This document shows positions 1-12,559 of a stretch of DNA of 64,000 bases, piece after piece. Under the pieces are notes generated by a model that saw nothing but the letters and a program-made list of their open reading frames with translations, was not told the origin of the DNA and did not search any database. The number at the start of each line of letters is the position of its first letter. Position 1 is the stretch's first letter. The stretch is from Branchiostoma lanceolatum (taxonomy: Eukaryota > Chordata > Leptocardii > Amphioxiformes > Branchiostomatidae). A program made the translations under genes and the position numbers. Location of the stretch: NCBI RefSeq assembly GCF_035083965.1, contig NC_089730.1:16785242-16849241 (forward strand). The letters run 5' to 3'.

Positions 1-24
1 ATATTTCAATAAACCATTCATTCA

Positions 25-2146
<2,122 letters not shown>

Positions 2147-2193
2147 GGTCGTCTTTCTTCCGCCACGTCTTCCTAGCTGCCAAGGAGCAAAGA

Positions 2194-2208
2194 CCAAGAT
2201 GGCGGCGG
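2194..2208 (-). promoter_or_regulatory. YY1-type site in the SURF4 5' region
   Basis: On the minus strand the sequence reads GCCGCCATCTTGG, a strong match to the YY1 core, 48 bases upstream of the SURF4 ATG. YY1 sites near the start point are typical of TATA-less housekeeping promoters. No TATA box is evident nearby. Location and orientation are seen; function is inferred. Confidence 0.55.
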
Positions 2209-2288
2209 CTATCCCGGCGTGCCCCGCGCTGCCACGTACACACCCCGTTCTAAACTTTGACCCACTGGCACAAACTTTTCGCGCCAAG

Positions 2289-3322
2289 ATTTAAACTCTT
2301 TACAGGATAGTGTAGTGCCTTTCCAAGGAGATTTTCAAAGGCATTTCTATAAACCTCATTCTATAAACCTCATTGTCAATTTCATTTTAGCCCCCTTCCT
2401 CCAATCAACAAATATTGAATGCCAACTTGGCCAATAGTGATAGCGTTACATTGCCTCTTGCTTTTGATATTCAGCGAATCCTATCCACTGTTTCTATAAG
2501 GTTGCAAAAACAAAAGAAATATTGAGACACCTATATTCTTTTATTTGATTTGATACCCGCTCGTCTTCCCGGGGTCAATACGACGGTAAATACATATATA
2601 ATTTACAGGTGTTTTGGTAGTGATTCAGGTCCGGTTTGGATACAGATGCATTTGATATAAATAATACATAGTACAACACGAAAAATATATTCATACATAC
2701 CCAGAGATTTACATCGCATTGCGTTGTTTGATGGAAAGAGGTAGGTACTGTCCAGATATGCAGTTGTACTGTGTAGTACCAAGGAGGTTAAAATGTTTGA
2801 ACCTCCTTGGTAGTACAAACCTGTATGGTGTGTTACGCCATTAGGCGGTTTACCGGGTATGCAATACAAACAAACACTGTACAAACAACAAAAATACGTG
2901 GGAACTACGTAATAGTTATTTGTAGCTTATGAAAATCAACTAAATAGAAGTTTTCGTAGTCGTTTTAAATTTTCGTTGGCAAATTAAGAATATAAAAGAA
3001 GCTGATCTGCTAATCTATGAATAGCGCTGTATTGAAAAACTATGAACAGCACTTAAAGATACGTTAGCGTCAACTTTCAATGTGTGACATTCCTATAACA
3101 ACTGTGCCCCAGACATAGAGAAGGCAGATTATAATCTCCAAGCATATGGAAGGATTCGGCTCTAGGAGGAAGCGAGGACTTCAAATGGTGCACTACTCAG
3201 AAAGAGTAAACAATGAGACTGAGCCGGATCCTTACATCTGCTTAGAGAAACTTCCAAAGAGTTGTCGACAGACTCACTACTTTTAGACCAAACTAAACAG
3301 TCAAAGTGCGAGAAGTTTAATG
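2289..3322. other. Spacer between SURF4 5' end and GPCR-1 3' end
   Basis: No gene is supported. The stretch contains the hairpin and repeat tail at 2773-2885. From about 3130 to 3320 it resembles the 3' flank of GPCR-2 (around 7200-7340), both having GAGACTGAGCCGG followed by TCCTTACATCTG. That shared part is probably 3' UTR or duplicated flank of the receptor genes. Confidence 0.5.
2773..2816. repeat. Perfect 17-bp inverted repeat with 10-base loop
   Basis: The left arm 2773-2789 (GTAGTACCAAGGAGGTT) is exactly complementary to the right arm 2800-2816. It is followed at about 2829-2885 by a short motif (GTGTTACGCC, then GGCGGTTTACCGGGTATGCA) that recurs near 9600-9650, 53410-53450 and 62640-62680. 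This marks it as part of a dispersed repeat tail rather than a gene. Confidence 0.7.
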
Positions 3323-3447
3323 ACTCCAAGCAGATCTAACAATTGGTTAGGCAAAGCAGTTTCAAAAGGGCCAACCAGTATCCAAAGCCACCGGATTGGC
3401 CTTTTCGATACTGCCTTGCCACAGGTAGATCTAGATCTGCTTGGAGT
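3323..3447. mobile_element. MITE-like hairpin forming the GPCR-1 3' UTR
   Basis: The ends are ACTCCAAGCAGATCT and its complement AGATCTGCTTGGAGT, and the two halves pair imperfectly over about 60 bases. It ends 10 bases past the GPCR-1 stop codon on the minus strand. The homologous GPCR-2 3' flank lacks it, so it inserted after that duplication. It shares its terminal motif with the element at 3778-3900. Confidence 0.7.
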
Positions 3448-3457
3448 TTATATAAAG

Positions 3458-5612
3458 CTATGCGGAAACAGTTTCAGCCAGTGTCATCGTTGGTCGTTTG
3501 AACAAAGTACAGGTCAGGTAGTGTAGGCAGGTCTTCAACAGCATCCAGCATCCTTTGCGGTAGGGTTTCCACATGATGACGTAGAGAAAAGGGTTAATGA
3601 CGCTGTTCAACGTCATGAAGCGAGAGGAGAACCAGTCAAGGCCGTCGTTTCTCCATACTCCGAGCTGATTGGTCAGGATACGGAACTGTGAAGGTGACAG
3701 CGAAACAACATATGTGTAATAACAAATGTCCATATCACAATCAGCAGTTCAACCAATGGGGAAGTGACTGCATGCCCTAATCTCCAAGCAGACTTATACG
3801 AGGGCAAAATCGTAATGTCAGCCAGAGAATCTTCAGTCAGCCTGAAGGTTCTCTGGCGGACATTACGATTTTGCCCCCGTGTGGATCTGCTTGGAGATTA
3901 TGCATGTTCATCAATTATTTGCATTTTACCGTTTTGACGTAGGTGGGCAGGGCTATGGGGTCCGTCTATTCAAACACGCAACAGGAGCTGCCATTGGTCA
4001 AAGAGTTTTACTTCCGTAACATGCCAAGTGAGACAAGCGTACTCTGTAAAAGTCTGTATACATAAACATCTCGTGCCGACGAAGTGAAAGTCAAACATTG
4101 TATGTTATTGCTAATCAAAGTTTGTGTGGATAGTGAATAGCTTGACCGACAGAAATAAGTGTGTTTATACATCCGTGTCACGATCCCTTGAGTGGTCATC
4201 ATACGCACGGTTGAAATGAAGTGCGCCTCTGCGACTGTAGTGGCCTAAACATTACACGTATCATTCAGTAGTTGTGTAAACTCCATGTTATTTTCCATAC
4301 GTTGTACCTGATGCAATTGTTGTGCAATAAATTTGACTTGACTTTGACTTGACTTTATTTCAATAGTAGAAAAAGATTATCATTCTTCTGTAGTATAACG
4401 GACACAACAGGAAGTCAAAATTCACACCTTTGTGAAATATTTACAGTTTGGGTAGATTTCCATAGCCCTAGCCATCACAGATATTAGAGATCCTCCCCTT
4501 AATCAATCCCAGCTATCACCCTCCCATAAGGGCCATTCGTAGGAATACGTACATAACACACCTCTAAGAAAATACAACATGCCGTAACTCTAACTAACTT
4601 GTGTACTGTAAACAGCTTTCTGTTCTGATATAATATAGAGAAAGATCATACTACAAGTGGACTAGCCCCTTGCTGTACATTTTATACTTGCACAATTGTG
4701 TTGCCCACTGGGCCTATAGAAACGGAGACGGGGCACAGCCCTATATTTACACCGAAAGGCGTGGAAGAATTTTGAATCAACCAACTGGATAAGAAAAGTA
4801 GTGCTTACGGCAAAGAGGAACCAGCAACAGAAGAACACCACTGCAACCACCAGGGTCAACTTAGTCATCTGCAGCTGCAGCCGGCGATCCCGAGAATCCA
4901 CCGGCGGCTGGTTTCCAGATACAGTGGAAACGCTGGGAAGCCGCGGACGAAGTTTCCTCAGCCGATACATGTACACACCGAGTATCCCGTTCATGAGCAC
5001 GATGATAGCAAGGCAGAGGAAGATGTTTAAGAGATTCAAGTACACAACCAGACGACCCTTTGGCGTTGAGTCAGCCCAGTCGAACATACAGTACGAGTTT
5101 GGCGGATGGGGCACGTTTCTGTTCAACCCGAAAAGCGGCAAACACGCCGAGACGGCAGAGTACACGAAGATCGTGTAGACCGCTATGATCATTTTCTTAT
5201 GGTTACCGGCAAGTTGTTTGAAGTAGAAGAAAGGATGGACAAGTGCCGTGTACCTTTCCATGGACATCAGGGCGACGATCATTTGAGACGCCACACTGAA
5301 GGCAATGAAGACTGTTCCGTGGAATGCACATACCCCCTTAGTGAAGATCTTGAGATGGTAGGCGAAAATGATCGGCACAAGACCGAAGGAACAGTTCAGG
5401 ACGTCGGTCCACGCAAGATACTTGAGAAGAAGGTTCGGGATGGTCGGTCGCTGGTTGAAGACTTCTTGACTGACCACGATGAAGAAGACGTTGGCTACAA
5501 ACCCCGCAACCACACCCGGGATCAGAGTGAAGTATGACACGTACCAGATGGGACCGATGTCGCTAACGGTGGCCCCAACGGGCCACTGAATGTCATCAAC
5601 CGTTTCATTCAT
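3458..5612 (-). CDS. GPCR-1, prostanoid-receptor-like class A receptor
   Basis: Exon 1 is 4809-5612 (268 codons, start MNETVDDIQW) and exon 2 is 3458-3685 (75 codons plus stop), giving 343 aa. The phase-0 intron follows Phe-Ala at the end of TM6 (donor GTAAGC, acceptor CAG). An N-glycosylation sequon lies at Asn2. TM2 has Asp70, TM3 starts at Cys95, ERY is at 119-121, and ECL2 has Cys175 in NSYCMFDW. TM6 reads CCWFLFA, so the usual CWxP proline is Leu. TM7 reads RFMTLNSVINPFLY. The segments HPFFY, CLPLFGL and the ECL2 motif resemble prostanoid receptors as I recall them. Arg290 sits nine residues before Asn299 of NPFLY, the place of the ligand-carboxylate arginine in those receptors. The ligand is unknown. 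An upstream in-frame ATG (5624) is possible, but the paralogues start at MNE/MND. Confidence 0.88.
3778..3900. mobile_element. MITE-like palindrome in the GPCR-1 intron
   Basis: The ends are TAATCTCCAAGCAGA and TCTGCTTGGAGATTA, and the arms pair over about 55 bases around a short centre near 3838-3842. Internal blocks such as GGGCAAAATCGTAATGTC are matched by GACATTACGATTTTGCCC. It has no coding capacity. Its terminal motif is shared with 3323-3447 and with the E/F intron-1 insertions at 47567 and 55765. Confidence 0.75.
4300..4361 (+). repeat. Probable LINE/SINE 3' tail in the GPCR-1 intron
   Basis: GCAATAAATTTGACTTGACT is followed by further TTGACT units. A GCAATAAA-type end followed by short tandem units is typical of retroelement 3' ends, and a related GCAATAAAGTTC end occurs on the minus strand near 62690. 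The 5' limit cannot be placed. Confidence 0.4.
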
Positions 5613-5624
5613 GGCTCGAGGCAT

Positions 5625-7353
5625 AAAAACATGGCGACGACCTGCGACCTATCCTCAATATTTGACGCCTTTCATATATATATAGCCATATGTCCTTGCG
5701 CTGTTATGGTAGGATACCCACCCCTTTAAGAACTTAGAAAAGGAAATGCGCTTAAGGAGAATTTCACAGATGATCCAATGCCATGAAAACAACACCAGCT
5801 GATGTTGATGGCATACTACACTGTACTAGTAATATTTTCGGATTCGATGGGGTTGTTTGCGCAACACTGGAATGACCTACGTCGAAGGTTTATGTGGGGG
5901 CGTGTAGCTGTCAATCTCTCAGACCCGGTATCCACTTATTATGTAAAGCATTTTAAGGTTTGATCAAATATAGCCGCATGCTCCTATGTGTTGAGCTGCA
6001 TTGGTTTAACACGACGTCGCTAGCTGTAATGACCCGGCCTGACTCTTCGGGTCAAGTCACTGACGTCGTACGATCGCCGTAAGGTCGCAAAGTAGTGAGT
6101 TTATTCTTGGGATAGTCATGGCAGTCTTGGCAGACCTGGCAGTCTTGGAAATTTAACGGCATCAAGATTTTACGACGCCATCAAGATCGTACGACGACGA
6201 TTTGAGTAACGTAACGTAACATCAGCTTTATACGACAACAACCTTACAACCTTGCAAGATTTTCTTGGACTTATCAAAAACTACAAGAAGATGTTTGTAA
6301 ATCATCATAGGAGATAGAAAAGTAGAGGATGTTCATGAAAAAGGAAAATGAACACAACAAAGTAAAGAAAAAATCTGCATACCATAGTGTCTCTTTATTG
6401 ATACCAATACCAACAGAGCATCGTGGAAAGCAACGATGACCCGCCTCAGTGGAAGGACTGAAAAGCGGTGAAGATGATGATGATTTATTTATTTATTCAT
6501 CTTGAAACGTATGGGTAGTTTCTTCAGCCAAAAAGGCTGATTTCCAAGAGAGCCCATAGGGGTACAGATAATAAATAAAGGTCATGATTGATACCAATAC
6601 CGTCCTGTGTAAACGTATGCAAGGCTGTGCCAATGTTTAACATTCTAATGTTCAACTATGTCACATGTGAGACATATACCATCAACCATACACTATCATT
6701 AGTGCATTTACATGTCTCATTCCTTGTCATATACCTTCGTGAAACGATGCCATTATTCTACCGATATTATGATACTTGTAGCAAATTCCGAATTGCAATT
6801 AAATTCTAACTTAGAGAGACATTCGATTTCCATATCGGTTTTCATTCATTCATTAATCTGATAAAAAAGAAATCTCACATACAAAATAAATAAATAAATA
6901 AATACACGATGAATGGCTTACCATATCAATCTAAAGGGGAGTCCACAATACTTTGTATACTATTGAAGGTGTGGTCGCCCAAACAAGTTGGTACGAATAA
7001 GATCATTAACTTAACATTTAAATATTTTTACAAAACTTTTTAAGAAATCAAGTAGATCTAATTCTAGTTCATAAATCAAACCATCTCAAGGAAAATACAG
7101 AGTTATGCAGAGAGATATAGAGAGAAAGTTACTTGATGTTACTGTGTGCAAAATCTTACAATTCTATACAAATACTGCTTGAGATAGAGTCATTGTTGGT
7201 CAGGAAGCGAAGACTTCAAAGGTGCCTTCAAAGATTTCACTACTCAAAAGGAAAACATTGAGACTGAGCCGGGTCCTTACATCTGTTAAGAGATTCAACC
7301 AAAAGGTTGTCACCGGTGTTTCAGACCAAACTGAAAAATAAAAACGTATGAAC
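5625..7353. other. Spacer upstream of GPCR-1 and downstream of GPCR-2
   Basis: No coding region is supported. A TATATATATA run at about 5673-5685 lies roughly 65 bases upstream of the GPCR-1 ATG and could be a TATA element, which is weak evidence. Bases 6475-6580 look like a minus-strand retroelement 3' end, with GGAAATCAGCC, GGCTGA and then ATAAATAAATAAAT. From about 7195 to 7345 the sequence is homologous to the GPCR-1 3' flank. Confidence 0.45.
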
Positions 7354-9134
7354 TTATGCGGAAACAGTTTCAGCCAGTGTCATCGTTGGTCGTTTGACCA
7401 AAGTACATGTCAGGTAGTGTAGGCAGGTCTTCAACAGCATCCAGCATCCTTTGCGGTAGGGTTTCCACATGATGACGTAGAGAAAAGGGTTGATGACGCT
7501 GTTCATCGCCATTAGACGAGACACGAACCAATCAGCGTCTTCATTTTCCCATACTCCCAGCTGATTGGTCAGGATGCGAAACTAAATCGGACAGAAACCA
7601 AAAACATTTTGATTAGAAAACGTATCAAATCCTTTTATCCCAACAAAGTGGAATTCAAATATTGTGCTGCATCGCCAACCAAAGTTTGTGTGACTAGTAC
7701 TTCCTGCTTTGATATAAATATTTAGATTACATAACTATAAAATCAAACATCGGAGGATGTTTGGCACGACATCCCCTTTACCTTTTATACAGCATTTACA
7801 TCTTTATCAACTTACAGCTTAATTTAACAATTATAATTATATGTTCGAGCTAGAAGATAGCAGCCTCTGCACTTCTTTATCATCAGGCATGTTGATTGTA
7901 ATAACCTAAGTATCTTGTTTCATTCCGAGATACAGACCATAAGATATTATGATAAACGTTTAGAGTCAGCTCTCAAGAATTGTCTCTATTGAGTTGGTTA
8001 CTGGCTATAAAGGAGCATTTGGACGCAACCGTTCACAAAAAAGCATGTATATACTGCCATGGCTTTATCCAAATCATCTAGACTTAATAAGTAATGAAAT
8101 TCAAAGGAATCGGGTGGAATCTAAACACTACTCGTGAACATATGGATGTTCTAATTACTTTTCTTTCTTTCTACCGTGCCACCTAAAAGTCGTCTCGTGA
8201 ACATCAGCCATTTTCCCATCAGTACATTTGAGAAACCATTGCCATGATAAACATATTTCCAAACTAAATAAAACTTAAATGATTGATGACCTGAGAGACT
8301 GTTATGTAACAATTGAACGACTCTCACCGCAAAGGGAAACCAGCAACAGAAGAAAACCACAGCGACAACCAGGGTCAACTTCGTCATCTGCAGCTGCAGC
8401 CGTCTGTTGAGAGAATCTACTGGTGGCTGAGTTCCAGTTTCAGATGAGACACTAGCCACTTGCGTCGGACGAACTCGCCTCAGTCGATACATGTAAACGC
8501 CAACAACACCGTTCATGATCATGATTATAAGTAAACACAGAAACATGTTCAAGAGATTCAAGAACACGACCAGACGCCCCTTTGGCGTTCGGTCGGCCCA
8601 GTCAAACATACAGAACGAGTTCGGTGGATGAGGTATATTTCTGTTCAACCCGAAAAGCGGTAAACTCGCCGAGACGGTAGAGTACACGAGGATTATGTAG
8701 ACGGCAACAGCCATTTTACCGTGGCGTTTCACAAGGCATTTAGAGTAGAAGAAAGGATGGACTAAAGCGATGTAGCGGTCGATGGACATCAAGGCGACGA
8801 TCATCTGAGACGCAACGCTGAAAGCGCTGAAGACCGTTCCGTGGAACGCGCAGACACCTTTGGTGAAGATCTTAAGGTGGTACGCTAAGATGATGGGTAC
8901 AACACCGAAGGAACAGTTCAGGACGTCGGTCCACGCGAGGTACTTGAGAAGGAGGTTCGGGATGGTAGGCCGCTGGTTGAAGACCTCTTGGCTGACCACA
9001 ATGAAGAAGATGTTCGTTACGAACCCAGCAATGACACAGGGAACTAGAGTGCAGTATGACAGGTACCAGAGGGGACCGATGTCGTCAACCGTGGATCCGA
9101 CAGGCCAATGGATGTCGTCATTCGATTCATTCAT
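7354..9134 (-). CDS. GPCR-2, prostanoid-receptor-like class A receptor
   Basis: Exon 1 is 8328-9134 (269 codons, start MNESNDDIHW) and exon 2 is 7354-7581 (75 codons plus TAA stop), giving 344 aa. The donor is GTGAGA and the acceptor TTTAG, phase 0, at the same place as in its neighbours. The protein has an N-terminal sequon, TM2 Asp, a DRY motif (SIDRY) and ECL2 NSFCMFDW. Of the three paralogues only this one keeps a full CWFP in TM6. TM7 is SRLMAMNSVINPFLY, with Arg291 at the presumed ligand-carboxylate position. The short tail shares CWMLLKTCLHYLTCT with the others, offering possible palmitoylation cysteines. It looks the least derived of the trio. Reading through the donor gives a false 327-residue frame lacking TM7. 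Confidence 0.89.
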
Positions 9135-9589
9135 GGTTTTTGTAGTAACAATCTGGCCAAGACGCAGATCCTTGCTCTAAGATACAGCAGAATCTAAATG
9201 TCTTTCACATAGCCCGTGGTCCAAACTGAAAGCAGTGCTTACCTCTACGAACTCAACAGTTATGTAATAAGGAAATAAAGAATCCTAATAATATTATGAT
9301 GTACAGGCGTTAGAGTGCCATGCTAACAGTGCTCTTTATGACCTATTCCGGCCTCTGATTGAAACCAATGGGCTTGTCTACACAACATAAGAATGCTTTA
9401 TGGCGAGTATGTTTATGCAATGTGACCAGCTGTCGAGGTCGCACTGACCACGAGTGTCTTAGTATATAAGTAGGGCAAGTGTGTAAATGTGGTTTGACGT
9501 CACACATTTTGTATTCATCCATCACTAAGTTACAAATGTTATGAAGTAAGCCTTGTCCATCTGTTAATGACAACGTTTATCATGTCTGC

Positions 9590-9963
9590 TGTTTGTATTG
9601 TTGTTTGTATTGCATACCCGATAAACCGCCTCAAGGCGTAACACACCAGGTTTGTACTGAAGGTACAAGCTGCATATCCGGACAGATCTATATGATCCAC
9701 ACACACCGGGAAGGACCCCTACTCTTTTCGATAAGTTTGGGGGGTTCAGGCTTTTACGTGCTCGAGGTGTGGTTCTCCTCAAACACAGTACCGAAGCTAG
9801 GTACTCATTTTCAATTGAGTGAAGTGGGGAAAGTCGTGTTAAGGGCCTTTCCCAATTGCACCGGCACAACATCAACGGGACAAATCATGGAACCCCGCAT
9901 TCGAACCCAGTACCTCTGGGTTCTGGGGCCAGACACCGTGCCACTGCGCCACCGCGACGCCAC
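9590..9963 (-). mobile_element. tRNA-derived SINE
   Basis: On the minus strand the element starts with a tRNA-like head. Box A TGGCGCAGTGG is at 9941-9951 and box B GGTTCGAATGC at 9897-9907. A body of about 250 bases follows and ends near 9590 in a short conserved 3' hairpin (TGTTACGCC / GGCGG) and TGTTTGTATTG-like tail units. Parts of the body recur in intron 1 of CYP-D, E and F (around 41200, 47420 and 55610). The tRNA-like part lacks a clean acceptor stem, so it is not a tRNA gene. Confidence 0.7.
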
Positions 9964-10034
9964 CTGCTATCTATCTTAAGTCTCTTCAACTCGCTGCGGT
10001 ACAAAGGTGACTATAAGTCAGCGGAATGAAGTAG

Positions 10035-10420
10035 GACTGCGACCAAGTCAACTTCGCGATGCGGATACTGATTGGTCCAATAGAATAAATTGACCAATCA
10101 ATGAAGACTACTGTTTGTTGTGCGGGAACATGCCACTAAGTAGCCTGTGTGAACCACCTGAGCTGCCTATTGATTCTCATCTGAATCACCGATGGGTAAG
10201 TTCAGTAAATCTATACTCATCATCGATAGATTTCATCCAATAGTATCTATGTTGATTGGTTGATTTTACCATTACCGCTGGTCAATCATCATTCAAAGCA
10301 TGATTTACATACGGATAAATTTGTTTGTGTTCCCGCACAACAAACATTGGTCCATGCTGATTGGCCAGCGTAGTCAATCAGCTGCATTTATCTTATTGGC
10401 CGACGGAAGTCGCTTTTAGA
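10035..10420. mobile_element. Foldback/MITE-like element with long imperfect arms
   Basis: The left arm contains ACTGATTGGTCCAATAGAAT and TGTTTGTTGTGCGGGAAC (near 10112-10131). The right arm contains GTTCCCGCACAACAAACA and then GGCCAATC blocks in reverse order. Arms of about 90-110 bases flank a centre of about 180 bases. It carries several ATTGG/CCAAT boxes and has no coding potential. Outer limits are approximate. Confidence 0.6.
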
Positions 10421-11058
10421 TATCCAATATGCAATGGAAAATCATATTGGGTAATAAGAAAGAGCACCACCAGAAAATCAGTCATTTGAATCAGTTTATG
10501 TTCCAAAGGCGTATTGTTCAGATCTTATTCATCATCACAATGATAGTGTAACATTACGTTATCACGTAACTTAAGTTATTTTTCCTCCTTCAAAATATTT
10601 AAAGAATTAAAAATCTAAAAATAAAACCTACTATCACCACACAAAAATGCAAAGTGTAGTCGAACCCAGCGGTGACAAATTCATATCGCTAGACATGTCT
10701 CTTGGATACCTTACAATTTTCTTCCCCAATTGCCCCCGTTAACGAAGAATTCGAACGAGTGTTGATTATTATGTTTTCACCTATTTCTAGTATACATGCT
10801 TTGAAACGATTCATTCCACCAATTCATCATTAAGTATTGTTCCTATACTGAAGTTGATGAACAACTATTCACAAACACGCTGCAAACGTTATTTCTAACA
10901 TCGGTCCTAGATTTCCTAAGAGCCGCCAACTTTTGTGAGGTCCTTGTTTTTAAGTATTGAAGAATATTGATGCTGTATAATGCAACTGCTGCCTCCATTG
11001 GACAAACTTCAACAGTTCGTTCAATTTAAACTTAAACAGTTCGTCCACGTTTATGATC

Positions 11059-11346
11059 TCATGCTACAACTGTTTGCGACAGAGTCATTGTCGGCAGTTT
11101 GACCAAAGTACAGGTCAGGTAGTGTAGGCAGGTCTTCAACAACATCCAGCATCCTTTGCGGTATGGTTTCCACATGATGACGTAGAGAAAAGGGTTGATG
11201 ACGCTGTTCCACGTCATGAGACAAAACGCCAACCAATCAACGCCGTCGTCTGTCCACACACCGAGCTGATTGGTGAAGATGCGGAGCTGAGAGGGACGGA
11301 AAACAAATTGAATATGAATATACGTCATTTTCTGTCTAGAATTGAA

Positions 11347-11416
<70 letters not shown>

Positions 11417-12559
11417 GGGCTCTCTCAATATACAGACACACAGAAACACACTGACACGCATGCACGCACGCACACACACATGTACACACGAACACACACA
11501 CACATAGTAGTTAAAACTGTGCATCTTTACACAGTCTACATAGAAGATACCAAATATACTATACATTCTAATAAATCCACATTACCTGATATTCACGCGT
11601 CATGTATTTGTTTCACTAACAATTGGTGAGAAATTTTCACAATATGTATAACGGAGGGCTGAGCATTTTATGAAATTGTGATTTATATAAAAAGACTAAT
11701 TTATGAGCTCCGGTGCTTTAAAAGTGCAATAAAACAGCAAGTAAATATTACTTACGGCAAAGAGGAACCAGCAACAGAAGAACACCACTGCAACCACCAG
11801 GGTCAACTTCGTCATCTGAACCTGGAGCCGTCGGTCCCGAGAATCCACCGGCGGCTGGTGATCGGATCGGACTGTGAAGCTGGGCAGCTGCGGACGAAGT
11901 TTCCTCGACCGATACATGTACACACCGACGACCCCGTTCATAATCACGATAATGAGCAGGCACGTGAACATATTCATGAGATTCAAGTACACGACCAGAC
12001 GCCCCTTTGGCGTTCGGTCAGCCCAGTCGAACATACAGTACGAGTTTGGCGGATGGGGCACGTTTCTGTTCAACCCGAAAAGCGGTAAACTCGCCGAGAC
12101 GGTTGCATAGAAAAACAGTACGTGCAGACCTATTACTATATTCCTATGGTTCCCTGCAAGATATTCCGAGTAGAAGAAAGGGTGAATGAGAGATGAGTAC
12201 CTCTCTGTCGACATCAAGGCGACGATCATCTGAGATTCAACACTAAGGGCTGTCAAGACCGTTCCGTGGAACGCGCAGACTTCTTTCGTGAAGATTCTCA
12301 GATGATGCGCCAAGATGATCGGTACAAGCCCAAAGACACAGTTGAGCACATCAACGCAGGCCAGGTACTTGAAGAGCATGTTTGGGATGGTAGGCCGCTG
12401 GTTGAAGACCTCTTGGCTGACCACAATGAAGATGATGTTCGCTATGAATCCTGCAATAACGCCTGGTACGTGAGAGAAGTACGATACGTACCACAGGGGA
12501 CCGATGTCGTCGAAAGTTGACCCGACAGGCCAGCGGATGTCGTCATCTGAGTCATTCAT
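11059..12559 (-). CDS. GPCR-3, prostanoid-receptor-like class A receptor without the TM7 arginine
   Basis: Exon 1 is 11756-12559 (268 codons, start MNDSDDDIRW) and exon 2 is 11059-11286 (75 codons plus stop), giving 343 aa. The phase-0 intron has donor GTAAGT and acceptor CTCAG and holds a large CA microsatellite. The sequon at Asn2, TM2 Asp, ERY, ECL2 NSYCMFDW and TM7 NSVINPFLY are present. TM6 is CCWFLFA as in GPCR-1. The TM7 segment reads FCLMTWNSVINPFLY. Residue 290, arginine in both neighbours, is cysteine here (TGT against CGC/CGT). TM3 has VESQ where the others have VASQ. The frame is intact, so this is a diverged or re-tuned receptor rather than an obvious pseudogene. Confidence 0.87.
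11347..11507. repeat. CA/TG dinucleotide microsatellite in the GPCR-3 intron
   Basis: A near-perfect (AC)n tract at about 11362-11412 is flanked by imperfect ACAT/ACAC tracts up to 11507. The long reading frames of alternating Thr-His or Cys-Val across it are artefacts. The tract probably varies in length between individuals. Confidence 0.9.

Larger units (their letters stand above)
9135..11058. other. Spacer between GPCR-2 5' end and GPCR-3 3' end
   Basis: This holds the promoter region of GPCR-2, the SINE at 9590-9963 and an inverted-repeat element at 10035-10420. I see no gene. About 10440-11058 is AT-rich single-copy-looking sequence next to the GPCR-3 stop codon. Confidence 0.5.

Noticed and set aside
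4662-4808. Continuation of GPCR-1 exon 1 into a 320-residue frame
   Set aside because: The frame reads through the GTAAGC donor and loses TM7. The paralogues splice at the same codon and restore TM7. The same reasoning rejects 8151-8327 in GPCR-2 and 11696-11755 in GPCR-3.
9897-9963. Stand-alone tRNA gene on the minus strand
   Set aside because: Boxes A and B are present, but there is no paired acceptor stem and the sequence continues into a SINE body with a repeated tail.
11336-11629. Cys-Val and Thr-His repeat proteins over the GPCR-3 intron
   Set aside because: They are translations of a CA/TG microsatellite in several frames.
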